From: Acinetobacter sp. SAAs474
GTDB taxonomy: Bacteria > Pseudomonadota > Gammaproteobacteria > Pseudomonadales > Moraxellaceae
DNA: 64,000 bases
Assembly (NCBI RefSeq): GCF_032823475.1
Contig: NZ_CP127915.1
Coordinates: 3,241,097-3,305,096 of the forward strand
Direction: 5' to 3'
The notes under the pieces are model-generated. The model had not been told where the DNA came from, made no database searches, and worked only from the letters and a program-made list of their open reading frames with translations. This document shows positions 1 to 8,814 of the stretch, piece by piece. The position numbers and the translations under genes are program-made. Each line of letters starts with the position of its first letter. Positions within the stretch are counted from its first letter, which is position 1.

Positions 1-672
1 ATCAAATTGAGCACCTCTGCGGGTATAATCTGCACCTAAAAATCCATCAACATCACCTTTCTTAAATGAAATATTCTGCTCCACTTCATAAGCTAATCCA
101 TCTGCTGTAAAATTATTTGCAGAAGTAAGACCAACTTTTGTTGCAAAGCTTAGAGCCTGATCTATATTCGGTCTTTTTGTAATAATATTAATAATACCGC
201 CTGTTGCACCAGATCCATAAATACTTGTAGCACCAGAAATGACTTCGACACGCTCAATGAGACTCGGACTAATACTATTGAATTGTCTTGAAACATCTCG
301 TGAACCTGTTTGTGGAACACCATCTATTAAAACTAAGACGTTACGACCACGCATTGTTTGTCCATAATTACTCATCGTACCGCTACTGGGTGCTAATGAC
401 GGTATTAATTGCGCCAATATATCTGCCGTTTTTCGTCCAGCAATTGCTTGTTGTTGAATCTGTGATTGATTGATGGTTTGAACAGTTCCCGCTATTTCAG
501 AAATATTTGTTGCTGTTCTTGTCGCAGTAATGATCATCGCTGGTAGTTTTGTAGCTGATTCATTTTTATTGGTTTGAGTTAAATCACTGTTTGATTCGAT
601 TTGCCCTGCAGCATATATAAGATTGCTTGGCATCATCATCATTAAACATAAATAAAGATTTAATTGGCGCAT
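1..672 (-). CDS. TonB-dependent siderophore receptor (5' part)
   Basis: The reading frame from the ATG at 672 stays open to the window edge, so about 224 N-terminal codons are present and the beta-barrel is missing. The first ~22 residues are a signal peptide (Met-rich hydrophobic core, then YAAG). A short region with 'PAMIITATRT', a TonB-box-like segment, follows. Then comes a typical plug domain: residues such as GRKTADILAQLIP, MRGRNVLVLIDGVPQ, IERVEVISGATSIYGSGATGG and INIITKRP are hallmarks of ferric-siderophore receptors. It should import an iron chelate across the outer membrane using TonB/ExbBD energy. A Fur-box-like sequence lies just upstream. The ligand cannot be told from the plug alone. 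Confidence 0.9.
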   Translation of the reverse strand, partial: MRQLNLYLCLMMMMPSNLIYAAGQIESNSDLTQTNKNESATKLPAMIITATRTATNISEIAGTVQTINQSQIQQQAIAGRKTADILAQLIPSLAPSSGTMSNYGQTMRGRNVLVLIDGVPQTGSRDVSRQFNSISPSLIERVEVISGATSIYGSGATGGIINIITKRPNIDQALSFATKVGLTSANNFTADGLAYEVEQNISFKKGDVDGFLGADYTRRGAQFD

Positions 673-689
673 GAAAATATCCATTAAAA

Positions 690-716
690 TAAATCGTAAT
701 AATAATGATTATTGTT
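690..716 (-). promoter_or_regulatory. Fur box-like operator upstream of the TonB receptor
   Basis: The sequence around 695-715 (TAATAATAATGATTATTGTTA) is an AT-rich inverted repeat close to the 19-bp Fur consensus GATAATGATAATCATTATC. It lies about 20-45 bp upstream of the receptor start codon, as expected for iron-repressed siderophore receptor genes. Identification is by motif resemblance only. Confidence 0.6.
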
Positions 717-935
717 AAGTTTAAAAAGTTATTTGTCAGCTTAATGTATTTAACCGGAATTATATCTATTTAAATAATGTGTCTGATGCAGCAACAGTGA
801 TGAGAGATTTATCTATTCAGATTGAAGATTATAATTATCTGTATCATGATCTAAAAATGAAATTACCTCGATAATTTAGCTTAAAGTCAGCCTTATACCA
901 CCTTAGAGAAGAGATAATTTATGTCCATCTTAAGC

Positions 936-1250
936 TCAATAGTGATAGCCCATTATGCTGTGTGAAATGAGTACAGTTAGACCACATAAAAAATATAAAA
1001 CTATAGCAAAAGCCAAAGAAATCACCCATCTTGTTTTTTGTAAAAACTTAAATGGCTGCAAACACCAATATGAAAGTATATATAAAATGACGTACCACAC
1101 AACTTTTAAAGTCATAAGAGAAGCGTTATTTAACTGGCGTAAATTATTTAAATCTGTCGTATTATAAGCCATATTAAATGCTATCCAGCCTACTGAACAA
1201 CTGATATAAACAAGTAATATTTTTAACCATTTACTTTTTATGAATACCAT
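936..1250 (-). CDS. Small predicted inner-membrane protein
   Basis: This 104-aa protein has three hydrophobic stretches (about residues 8-27, 45-65 and 75-98), separated by short charged loops, so it is probably a three-helix inner-membrane protein. It lies 22 bp downstream of the frameshifted lipoprotein gene on the same strand and may have been co-transcribed with it. No family motif is recognised. The base composition and codon use look ordinary for this genome. It could be a remnant, but the frame is clean and starts with ATG. Confidence 0.5.
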   Translation of the reverse strand: MVFIKSKWLKILLVYISCSVGWIAFNMAYNTTDLNNLRQLNNASLMTLKVVWYVILYILSYWCLQPFKFLQKTRWVISLAFAIVLYFLCGLTVLISHSIMGYHY

Positions 1251-1272
1251 TGAATATTTGATCTCTATTCTG

Positions 1273-1840
1273 TTAAATGCCCTTTACAGGAAATGATGCA
1301 TAAAGCTGATGACAGGTCGGATATCGAACTTGTAATTTATGCAGGTAATATGCCTGATCATGATCTAAAAAGCCATTTAACAAGGCATGATTACGATAGG
1401 TACAATACCCTTTTTCTCTATCCCAGCTTAAAAAATCAGCTACAGGTTTAGATATTGATAGAATATTGTTATTGCACTGCAATAATCCAAGTGAACTGAT
1501 CTGATAGTCCTTGGGTTTAGCCCCATCTGGGGTATATGCGAGCCCAATAACCAAATCATTTTTCCTGAACATTTTAATATTGAAATTAGATCTCCAATGA
1601 CTAGGCTTCGCGTATTTAAACCGCGCAATAAATGAACGAAAAATAAAATTGTGTAGCGTCTCGATCTGATTCAATTAAATCTAGACGTGCAATAAATACT
1701 TCATTTGGTGAATGGGGCATACACGCACTTAGAGTTTGTATATTGCTGGATATACCTAAAATCAATGCCGAAGCCGTAACTATTCGTTTCTTTTGAATAG
1801 AGTGAAAATAAATTGAAATATTCTTCAGTTTTAATCGCAT
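1273..1840 (-). pseudogene. Lipoprotein-like hypothetical gene, probable frameshift
   Basis: Two overlapping frames look like one broken gene. The upstream part (start 1840) begins with a basic N-terminus, a hydrophobic segment and a lipobox-like L-S-A-C, then continues to about residue 65. The downstream part, in a second frame from about 1674 to 1273, carries the remaining ~125 residues and has no convincing start or ribosome binding site of its own. The frames overlap near an AT-rich tract at 1635-1650, where a one- or two-base indel would join them. If intact, the product would be a secreted or outer-membrane lipoprotein of about 180 aa with unknown function. Two separate overlapping genes cannot be excluded. 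Confidence 0.5.
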
Positions 1841-1879
1841 CTAATATTAATTATAAGGTCTAGATTATAAATGATAACA

Positions 1880-2482
1880 TTAATTTTGCTGTGTAGATTG
1901 ATCTAGTATAAAATCTAAGTGCTGTCTTACTGCCGGCCACTCGCTTTTCAAAATACTATAAACATAAGTATCCCTTAAAATATCCTCTTTAACAATTTGA
2001 TGACTTCTTAATACCCCATCCAACTTTGCTCCCAAGCGTTCAATAGCAGCTCGGCTTTTAAAATTAAATGATGATGTCCTAAATTCAACCGCAATACAGT
2101 TTAAAAACTCAAAGGCATAACCAAGTAATAATCTTTTGGCTTCAGTGTTGACTACACTACGTTGTACGGACTGACGATACCATGTTGAACCAATTTCTAA
2201 ACGACGATTTGCTGCATCAATATTCATAAAACTGGTCATGCCTAATACACGACCACTATGACGATCAAATACAGTAAAAGGCAACATTACGCCTTGCTGC
2301 TGTAGGTTAAGTCGTCGATGAATTTCTACTTGCATATTTGCTGGATTAGGGATAGATGTATACCATAATTTCCATAACTCACCGTCTTGAACTGCTTCAC
2401 TTAACTCCAGCTGATGTGCTTCATTGAGTGGTTTTAACATGACGTTATTCCCAGTCAAGGTTACTGCTTCTATCCATTGCAT
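1880..2482 (-). CDS. GNAT family N-acetyltransferase (RimJ/RimL-like)
   Basis: About 200 aa. The layout matches the RimJ/RimL branch of the GNAT fold: an N-terminal strand with LTGNNVMLKPL, then FTVFDRHSGRVLGMTSFMNID, the conserved RRLEIGSTWY strand, an acetyl-CoA-binding region around TEAKRLLLGYAFE, and the C-terminal FRTSSFNFKSRAAIERLGA motif. It probably acetylates an N-terminal amine or a small molecule in the cytoplasm. The frame is open further upstream (to 2557), but a GAGGAA ribosome binding site sits six bases before the ATG at 2482 and homologues start there, so I prefer that start. The substrate is unknown. Confidence 0.8.
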   Translation of the reverse strand: MQWIEAVTLTGNNVMLKPLNEAHQLELSEAVQDGELWKLWYTSIPNPANMQVEIHRRLNLQQQGVMLPFTVFDRHSGRVLGMTSFMNIDAANRRLEIGSTWYRQSVQRSVVNTEAKRLLLGYAFEFLNCIAVEFRTSSFNFKSRAAIERLGAKLDGVLRSHQIVKEDILRDTYVYSILKSEWPAVRQHLDFILDQSTQQN

Positions 2483-2579
2483 ACGAGATTCCTCAATTTT
2501 TTCTTTATTCATATCATCATCGACCCATAAATAGCCAAAGCAGCCATTCGCAGTCACCTTCCTGAGTTAACTTCGTATC

Positions 2580-2830
2580 TCGTATATTGCTGAATGGTTA
2601 GAGTACCACAAGCAATTTATTGCATAATTTTCTACTTCTTCCAATAAGTCAAAGAGATATTTACTCAATCAGCGATAAGGTATTTTTCGATTATAGCGTT
2701 CAATATCCGCATTCTGCCGTGGCTTTGCAAATTAAATATATTCAATACCTATACCATATTAAGTTAGCCAACGTACAAATTTATAATTCATCAATTCAGG
2801 ACCTGAATAACACCACGATAATGCCAAATA
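2580..2830 (-). mobile_element. Degenerate IS3-family transposase (orfB) remnant
   Basis: Read on the minus strand with stops ignored, this stretch gives GPELMNYKFVRWL, IGIEYI, FAKPRQNADIERYNRK and YLFDLLEEVENYAINCLWY. These match the C-terminal part of IS3-family OrfB: the DNGPEF strand, the PGKPQQNAxIERFNRT motif holding the catalytic Glu, and the following helix. Several in-frame stops show it is dead. No inverted repeats were found, so only a fragment remains, in the gap between the acetyltransferase and the 60-aa gene. Confidence 0.65.
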
Positions 2831-2914
2831 TGTAGCAGCTTAATGCATACTGATCGCATCACGAGTAACGGCTGGTATAGCAGATGTTGTCCATCAAAGT
2901 TGACCTACTTATCA

Positions 2915-3097
2915 TTAATTTTTAGCATTAAGTCGATTTATAGTCTCTTCAATTTCTTTTTCAGCTGCTAAATAACTTTCAATCCAAAATTCAGCATCAG
3001 TAATATTGGACTTGGTTGGATTATCCATATGTTGTCTAGCTACTTTAGCTTTAGTAAGTTCAAAAATAAGCGCTTCTTTTACTTCTTGTTTCATCAT
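2915..3097 (-). CDS. Small hypothetical protein, 60 aa
   Basis: The ATG at 3097 is preceded by an AAGGAG ribosome binding site at good spacing, which supports a real small gene. The product is charged and helical (many Lys and Glu; 'AAEKEIEETINRLNAKN' at the C-terminus) with no membrane segment. It probably forms a helical hairpin. No family is recognised and no partner is evident, since it stands alone between an IS remnant and a non-coding stretch. Confidence 0.55.
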   Translation of the reverse strand: MMKQEVKEALIFELTKAKVARQHMDNPTKSNITDAEFWIESYLAAEKEIEETINRLNAKN

Positions 3098-3725
3098 TAC
3101 TCCTTGTTGGTCTCTCGTTGTAACAGTGTTCTGTACTATTTGTAAAAAATATCAAATTAATAGAATACCCATCCTATAGAATTAGACTATGATTCAGTTT
3201 AAATTAGTACTTTAATTTTTTTAAAAATTATATAATTTATAAGACATGATCGTGTGAATTTATTAAATTAAATTTGTTACTCACTTAAATTATCATGAGT
3301 CTATAACCTATTGATGAATTATACATATAAACGAAAGCCATAAAAAATTCCTGTGATTAAATCAAATATCTTTTTCATTTTATTACAATACCATTGCATT
3401 ATTTTTATTCAATCCCCCCAATATCATACTCAGTTATATGTAACTTAAGTACCCTGTTACAATGTAGCAGTTCGTTAGAATCCAATGCGATCAAACATCA
3501 TCAGTCACAAAGAATCGTATGTTAATCTTTTATAAAAATCATGTCTTAATCGTATTTGATCGCGTGTAATAAGCGTACGGTAAAAAATAATATTTAAGAC
3601 TGCATCTAAACTGTGCGCTATTTAAATTTGGCTGACTGAACTAAGCTATTTCTTTACAACAGTGATATCACAATAGCAGTCTCATGCATACAATCTTAAA
3701 AATATTTGATTATTTCCAACTTTAA
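3098..3725. other. Intergenic region with no gene seen
   Basis: About 630 bp, very AT-rich, with stops in all frames. I see no RNA gene or transposase trace. Its right end leads into the vanAB promoter. Confidence 0.5.
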
Positions 3726-3735
3726 ATGGATCCAT
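3726..3735 (+). promoter_or_regulatory. Upstream VanR-like operator half (ATGGATCCAT)
   Basis: ATGGATCCAT is a perfect palindrome sharing the TGGATCCA core with the site at 3787-3800. The two centres are 63 bp apart, close to six DNA turns, and this site lies upstream of the -35 element. It is a plausible second binding site for VanR that would permit looping. Confidence 0.55.
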
Positions 3736-3761
3736 AAATTAATGATTAGATCAAAATTTAG

Positions 3762-3790
3762 TTGACTAATGGTTTAAAAACTCATAAATT
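3762..3790 (+). promoter_or_regulatory. Predicted vanAB sigma70 promoter
   Basis: TTGACT at 3762-3767 and TAAATT at 3785-3790 are separated by 17 bp. The -10 element overlaps the VanR-like palindrome, so binding there would block RNA polymerase. Confidence 0.55.
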
Positions 3791-3800
3791 GGATCCAATT
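3787..3800 (+). promoter_or_regulatory. VanR operator (ATTGGATCCAAT palindrome)
   Basis: AATTGGATCCAATT is a perfect 14-bp palindrome. Its core ATTGGATCCAAT is identical to the VanR operator of the Caulobacter vanAB promoter, as I recall it. It overlaps the predicted -10 element and start site of vanAB, and a GntR-type VanR candidate is encoded just downstream. This strongly supports vanillate-responsive repression. Confidence 0.8.
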
Positions 3801-3817
3801 GATACGGAGATCAATCA

Positions 3818-4885
3818 ATGTTTATCAAAAATGCTTGGTATGTAGCAGCTCGTTCAGAAGAAGTCATAGACAAACCTTTAGGTCGCCAAATCTGTGGTGA
3901 AAAAATCGTATTTTATCGTGGTAAAGAGAATAAAGTTTATGCTGTTGAAGACTTTTGTCCACACCGAGGTGCACCTTTATCTTTAGGTTTTATTGAAGAT
4001 GGCAATTTAGTTTGTGGCTATCATGGACTTGTGATGGGGTGTGACGGAAAAACAGTCTCGATGCCCGGACAACGTGTCCGAGGCTTCCCATGTAATAAAA
4101 GTTACCGTGTCATTGAAAAATACGGTTTTATTTGGGTATGGCCAGGTGAACAGCATGTTGCAACTGAAGCGGATTTACCTGTACTTGAATGGGCCGAAAA
4201 TAAACAATGGGCGTATGGTGGTGGTTTATTTCATATCAATTGTGACTATCGCTTAATGATCGATAATCTCATGGATTTAACTCATGAAACCTATGTTCAT
4301 GCAAACAGTATTGGTCAAAAAGAAATTGATGAAGCCGTACCGACGACACGTGTTAAAGAGGATCATGTGATCACAGAGCGTCATATGGAAAATATTTATG
4401 CTCCCCCATTTTGGCAAATGGCACTTCAAGGGAATCATCTTGCAGCCGATGTTCCCATAGATCGTTGGCAAATTTGTCATTTTCATGCACCTAGCAATGT
4501 CCATATTGAAGTTGGTGTTGCACATGTGGGCTATGGAGGTTACCACGCGCCAGAAGATAAAAAAGTCTCATCTATTGTTGTTGATTTTATTACACCAGAA
4601 ACAGAAACATCCCACTGGTACTTCTGGGGAATGGCACGTCATTTCCAAGCGGATAATGCTGAATTAACAGCTCAAATTAAAGAAGGCCAAGGAAAAATTT
4701 TCTCAGAAGATTTAGATATGTTAGAGCAACAACAACAAAACTTACTTCGACATCCTGATCGAAAGTTATTAATGCTCAATATTGATGCTGGTGGTGTTCA
4801 GGCTCGTAAAGTCATTGATCGTTTAATCCATCTAGAACAACAACAATATCTTGCATCGGATCAAATTTCTGCAGTCAATCTTTAA
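3818..4885 (+). CDS. vanA: Vanillate O-demethylase oxygenase subunit
   Basis: This 355-aa Rieske oxygenase would demethylate vanillate to protocatechuate plus formaldehyde, with electrons from VanB. The N-terminal Rieske [2Fe-2S] site is complete: C47-P-H49 and C66-x2-H69. The catalytic domain carries the mononuclear iron region NLMDLTHETYVH (H156 and H161 as likely ligands). Length and layout match VanA. An ACGGAG ribosome binding site precedes the ATG. vanB follows 54 bp downstream, and a VanR-type palindrome overlaps the promoter. Another aryl O-demethylase is possible, but the VanR operator and neighbouring hca genes, which make vanillate from ferulate, favour VanA. Confidence 0.93.
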   Translation: MFIKNAWYVAARSEEVIDKPLGRQICGEKIVFYRGKENKVYAVEDFCPHRGAPLSLGFIEDGNLVCGYHGLVMGCDGKTVSMPGQRVRGFPCNKSYRVIEKYGFIWVWPGEQHVATEADLPVLEWAENKQWAYGGGLFHINCDYRLMIDNLMDLTHETYVHANSIGQKEIDEAVPTTRVKEDHVITERHMENIYAPPFWQMALQGNHLAADVPIDRWQICHFHAPSNVHIEVGVAHVGYGGYHAPEDKKVSSIVVDFITPETETSHWYFWGMARHFQADNAELTAQIKEGQGKIFSEDLDMLEQQQQNLLRHPDRKLLMLNIDAGGVQARKVIDRLIHLEQQQYLASDQISAVNL

Positions 4886-4939
4886 TAAAATTTCAACTGT
4901 TTAATGATTAATTAAAAATTATTTTAAAGGACAATTCAC

Positions 4940-5887
4940 ATGGAAGTGACCATTCATCAAATTCATAGACATAATCCACATATTTTATCTTTGGAATTAA
5001 TTTCTGGAAATCATATGCCTTTACCTGCATTTCAAGCAGGTGCACATATTGATGTACATTTAGCTGATGGCTTAATACGACAATATTCATTAGCAAATTG
5101 TAGTTCAGAACAACATCGCTATATTATTGGTGTATTAAAAGATCCATGTTCCCGTGGAGGTTCTCAATATATTCATGAGCAACTAAAAGTTGGGCAACGA
5201 TTAACGATTGGTGAACCTCGTAATTTATTTGCACTAAACCCTCAGTTAGGACACGCTATACTGTGTGCGGGCGGAATTGGTATCACTCCAATTCTGGCAA
5301 TGGCAAAAGAATTAAAGCAACAAAATAAAAGTTTTCAACTGTTTTACTTTGTTAAAACGCGTACATCTCTGGCTTTTTTAGAGGATCTCACAGAACTTGG
5401 GCATTTAGTACATATTCATATTGATGATGAACCCAATACCCATTGTGCTTTAGATAATGTGTTAAATCATCACTCAACACATCAACATCTCTATGTTTGT
5501 GGACCCAACGGTTTTATGGATTTTGTTATTCAAACGGCTCAAAAAAATACCTGGTTAGATAGCCATATTCATCAAGAACACTTTAATTCTTCTACAAGAG
5601 AGACTCATCATGATCATAGCTTTAATATTCAAATTTTAAAAACAGGACAAATCATCCACGTAGCCCAAGATCAAACGGCAGCTAAAGCCTTAGAAGCAGC
5701 AGGTGTGCATATTCCAGTTTCATGTGAGCAAGGTATATGTGGTACATGTTTAGTGAATGTGGTCTCCGGTGAAATTGACCATCGAGATGTATATCTAACC
5801 GAAGAAGAACAAGCTGAAAATAAACAGTTTACCCCCTGTTGTTCACGTGCAAAATCTACAACTTTGGTCATTGATTGGTCACCTTAA
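4940..5887 (+). CDS. vanB: Vanillate O-demethylase reductase subunit
   Basis: This 315-aa class IA-type oxygenase reductase passes electrons from NAD(P)H to the VanA Rieske centre. Its order is a flavin-binding beta-barrel (RQYSLANCSS, about residues 50-58), a nucleotide-binding domain (GGIGITPILAMAKEL, near 110, and YVCGPNGFMD, near 190) and a C-terminal plant-type [2Fe-2S] ferredoxin domain with Cys pattern CEQGICGTC...CC. It is directly downstream of vanA in the same transcript. The AAAGGACAA before the ATG is a fair ribosome binding site. All expected cofactor residues are present. Confidence 0.93.
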   Translation: MEVTIHQIHRHNPHILSLELISGNHMPLPAFQAGAHIDVHLADGLIRQYSLANCSSEQHRYIIGVLKDPCSRGGSQYIHEQLKVGQRLTIGEPRNLFALNPQLGHAILCAGGIGITPILAMAKELKQQNKSFQLFYFVKTRTSLAFLEDLTELGHLVHIHIDDEPNTHCALDNVLNHHSTHQHLYVCGPNGFMDFVIQTAQKNTWLDSHIHQEHFNSSTRETHHDHSFNIQILKTGQIIHVAQDQTAAKALEAAGVHIPVSCEQGICGTCLVNVVSGEIDHRDVYLTEEEQAENKQFTPCCSRAKSTTLVIDWSP

Positions 5888-5932
5888 AAGCAGATCAATT
5901 TCGATTTAAAGTCAATATTAACGCAAGTGTTT

Positions 5933-5959
5933 AAACAAAATGATGCGCTCATTTTGTTT
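5933..5959. terminator. Bidirectional terminator between vanB and vanR
   Basis: AAACAAAATGA and TCATTTTGTTT form an 11-bp stem around a five-base loop, with A/T tracts at both ends. It lies between the convergent vanB and vanR and overlaps the vanR stop codon, so it could end both transcripts. Confidence 0.6.
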
Positions 5960-6644
5960 CAAATACTGCACGCATCATGCTTCCCAATGTAACCACATGG
6001 CTATGCTCACGCATTAAGCTTTCTGCACGAGCTGCATCTCGATTAAGTAATGCCTGATAAATTGCACAATGCTGAATATGTCCATGTTGTAAACGTCTAA
6101 TCTCTGACCAATGGTTTTTTTTATCAAAAGTAATTGCCTGTATAGAGGCCATAGGTAACTGATTATTTTTAGATAATGCCTGCGTAATCGCAAGATTATT
6201 TGTCGCCTGAATAATCGTATTATGAAAAATTATATTAAAATGATGATAAATTTCAATATCCTCATTGGTCAGTTCTGATTTTTCAAAAATAGGATCAATA
6301 TGCTCAAGACACATCATTAACTGTTTTTGTTCCGTTTCACTTAATCCTTTTTCTGCTAATTTTTTTGCGGCAAGACCCTCTAAAACACCACGAACTTCAA
6401 GTGCATCTTGAATTAGTTTTGGCGATATTTCTCGAACGGTATAACCACGGGTTGGATTTTTTAATAATAAACCTTCTTGCTCAAGCACACGAAAAGCAAC
6501 ACGAATCGGTTGACGCGACACACCCAACATTTCAGCTGTAGGAATTTCAGCTAGACGTAATCCTCCTGGTAGCTCACCAGAAATTATCATTTTTCTTAGC
6601 TCAATCAGTACTTGTTGACCAGAAGACATGGTATTGCTCAACAT
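5949..6644 (-). CDS. vanR: GntR family regulator of vanillate catabolism
   Basis: This 231-aa protein has an N-terminal winged helix-turn-helix (AEMLGVSRQPIRVAFRVLEQEGLL, about residues 36-60) and a C-terminal all-helical FCD ligand-binding domain with metal-site-type residues (D83...H135...H208-like positions). That is the FadR/VanR subfamily. It is convergent with vanB and close to two ATTGGATCCAAT-type palindromes, so it is very probably VanR, which releases the vanAB promoter when vanillate is present. The ligand is inferred from context. Confidence 0.85.
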   Translation of the reverse strand: MLSNTMSSGQQVLIELRKMIISGELPGGLRLAEIPTAEMLGVSRQPIRVAFRVLEQEGLLLKNPTRGYTVREISPKLIQDALEVRGVLEGLAAKKLAEKGLSETEQKQLMMCLEHIDPIFEKSELTNEDIEIYHHFNIIFHNTIIQATNNLAITQALSKNNQLPMASIQAITFDKKNHWSEIRRLQHGHIQHCAIYQALLNRDAARAESLMREHSHVVTLGSMMRAVFETK

Positions 6645-6800
6645 AAATGCAAATTCCTGATGCTATCGATTCAAATCAATTATTTCAATCTATTCAGCGT
6701 AGCATCATTCGATAAAATAAAATTTAATACTAAATCTAATCTCATTTATGTTCATATCCAGCTTAAATTTTAAAGTGGCCATATGCTGAATATTTATACA

Positions 6801-7250
6801 TTATTCTGCATTCTGCTTTTGCAAATTATTCGCCATAATATCTAAATTATTACGAATCAACAGCGATAAATTAATATCAATGCCTGTTAACATGGTATCT
6901 TCAAGTTTTTTAACAATATCACGACATTGAGTTAATTTTTCAAAACCCTCAGGTGTAACATGAATTAAAATACGTCGACCATGTGAGGGATCTGACTGTT
7001 TTACAATCCAGCCTTGGCTGAGTAAATCTTGTAAAATTTTATTGGTCGATTGCGGTTTAATAAATGATCGTGCTGCTAATTTTGCATTTGATAGACTTCC
7101 CTTTGCTGCCAATACAGACAATGCTGTAAATTGTGGCAAAGTAATGCCTAAATCTTTAAGCGCTTCACTAAGTAATTTACTAATAATACGATCAACACGC
7201 GCAATCATATAACTCAATGTTGGTAATTGATGGGTTGATTGTTCAGTCAT
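6801..7250 (-). CDS. hcaR: MarR family repressor of hydroxycinnamate genes
   Basis: This 149-aa MarR-type winged-helix protein has a dimerisation helix at the N-terminus, SLSNAKLAARSFIKPQSTNKILQDL as recognition-helix region, and the wing containing SDPSHGRRILIHVT. In Acinetobacter ADP1, HcaR of this family represses the hca operon and responds to hydroxycinnamoyl-CoA thioesters. Here it is directly downstream of the hcaK-like transporter and divergent from hcaA, as expected. An AAGGTGG ribosome binding site precedes the ATG. Confidence 0.82.
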   Translation of the reverse strand: MTEQSTHQLPTLSYMIARVDRIISKLLSEALKDLGITLPQFTALSVLAAKGSLSNAKLAARSFIKPQSTNKILQDLLSQGWIVKQSDPSHGRRILIHVTPEGFEKLTQCRDIVKKLEDTMLTGIDINLSLLIRNNLDIMANNLQKQNAE

Positions 7251-7319
7251 AATGATACCACCTTAAATTTTAGACATAAAAAAGTATGGCCTATGCTAGA
7301 CCATACTCGATGATTTCAC

Positions 7320-8552
7320 TTATTGCGATGCGATTTTTAGCACCGGTGTCGCTTCTTGTACTTTCGGTTTTCGGACTAAAAAAAGTGCTGCAATTGCTGC
7401 AATAAAGATTAATGGAATACTTGCACCAATCACCATTGCAGAGCTTGAACCCATTGATAATAGCATACCCGCAAATAAAGGTCCTGCAAAAGAACCTATT
7501 CGACCAATAGCAACAGCAGCGCCTACTCCTGTTCCACGCATTTTTGTTGGATAGAACATTGCTGCTAATCCATATAATGCTGATTGACCACCAACAATAA
7601 ATAAACCACACCCTACAGCAGATAAAGATAGTAAAGCAACGGTTGGTGAAATGGCTAAACAGCATAATGAAACTAAAATACCGATATAAATGAGTTTAAT
7701 CACCATGCTCATTCTAATCTTATCCAGTAGAATACCCATTAGAATTGAACCAAAAATACCGCCGATGTTATAGCCAATTTGAACATAATTCGCTTCGGTT
7801 TTTCCTAAACCCTGAGCTCCCATTAATAATGGCAACCAGTTTAAAAGGAAATATAAAACAACCAGTGTGAAGAAGAAACTGATCCAAATTTGAATGGTCG
7901 AAAAGCGACGTTCTTTGGCAAATAAAACTTCAAAAAATGGAGTAGATGGTTTTGTTTTTGATGCTGTCAAATAATCCTTTGATTCTGGCAAAAACTTCAT
8001 TAAAAGTGGAATAAGTAATATGGGAGCAAATCCACCAACATAAAAAATATGCCGCCATTGTTCATCTCCTGCAAGTCCCATCGCAACAAATGAAGTTAAC
8101 ATTCCGCCAAATGGAATACCACTATACATGATACTTACGGCAGCGCCTTTATGCTGACCAGAAACAGCTTCTGATGCCATGGTAATCATCATGGGTAAAG
8201 CGCCCCCCATCCCTAAACCAGTCAAAAACCGGATGATGAGCAATAAATTATAATCTGATGCATATGCTGTTAAAACTGACATAACACCAAAAATACAAAT
8301 ACTGGTCAAAAGAACAGCTTTACGCCCAATTTTATCTGCATAACGTCCACCCAGTAATGCACCGGGTAAAGTTCCTAAAATTGCTGCACTAAAAGCCCAA
8401 GCCATTTGTGAATTATCTAAGCCAAACTCTGCTCGCATACGTGGTGCTGCAACGCCCATTGATTGAAGATCGAAACCCTCAAAGACGGCAATAGCAAAGC
8501 ACAATACGAGTGTAAGTGTGGCTTTACTTTTACTACTTACACTATTTTCCAT
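7320..8552 (-). CDS. hcaK: AAHS-type MFS transporter for hydroxycinnamates
   Basis: This 410-aa protein has 12 predicted membrane helices. Aromatic acid:H+ symporter signatures are present: FEGFDLQSMGVAAP in helix 1, GGRYADKIGRKAV in loop 2-3 and FLPESKDYL in the central loop. It is closest in kind to the PcaK/VanK/HcaK group. Its place between hcaR and the divergent hcaA start points to HcaK, although vanillate uptake (VanK) is an alternative because van genes are next door. An AAGGACGA ribosome binding site is in place. It should be an inner-membrane proton symporter. Confidence 0.78.
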   Translation of the reverse strand: MENSVSSKSKATLTLVLCFAIAVFEGFDLQSMGVAAPRMRAEFGLDNSQMAWAFSAAILGTLPGALLGGRYADKIGRKAVLLTSICIFGVMSVLTAYASDYNLLLIIRFLTGLGMGGALPMMITMASEAVSGQHKGAAVSIMYSGIPFGGMLTSFVAMGLAGDEQWRHIFYVGGFAPILLIPLLMKFLPESKDYLTASKTKPSTPFFEVLFAKERRFSTIQIWISFFFTLVVLYFLLNWLPLLMGAQGLGKTEANYVQIGYNIGGIFGSILMGILLDKIRMSMVIKLIYIGILVSLCCLAISPTVALLSLSAVGCGLFIVGGQSALYGLAAMFYPTKMRGTGVGAAVAIGRIGSFAGPLFAGMLLSMGSSSAMVIGASIPLIFIAAIAALFLVRKPKVQEATPVLKIASQ

Positions 8553-8814
8553 TCATTATCGTCCTTTCTTAGATTTTTAATCTATACACTTCCTATGTAT
8601 TGCCTTCCGTCCTAAGCAACTCAAAAAATATCACCTAAACTTATAATTTAATCAACATATATTTTTATATATTTATAAAATATTATTTTAATATAATTAA
8701 TTTCAATAACTTATAAAAAATATTCAAAAAACCTAAAATAAGCCTTGAATATAAGCTTAACTGATATTAAATTAAAGAACATCAGGACATAAAACATAAA
8801 TTAAGGAGCAACAC
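8553..8814. promoter_or_regulatory. hcaK-hcaA divergent promoter region
   Basis: About 260 bp of very AT-rich DNA between two divergent starts. TTGAAT at 8745-8750, followed 16-17 bp later by TTAAAT/TAAATT, is a weak candidate promoter for hcaA. No single clear HcaR palindrome stands out. AAGGAG at 8802-8807 is the hcaA ribosome binding site. Confidence 0.4.

Noticed and set aside
2620..2835. Plus-strand 71-aa gene
   Set aside because: It is antisense to a recognisable IS3-family transposase remnant and has no ribosome binding site.
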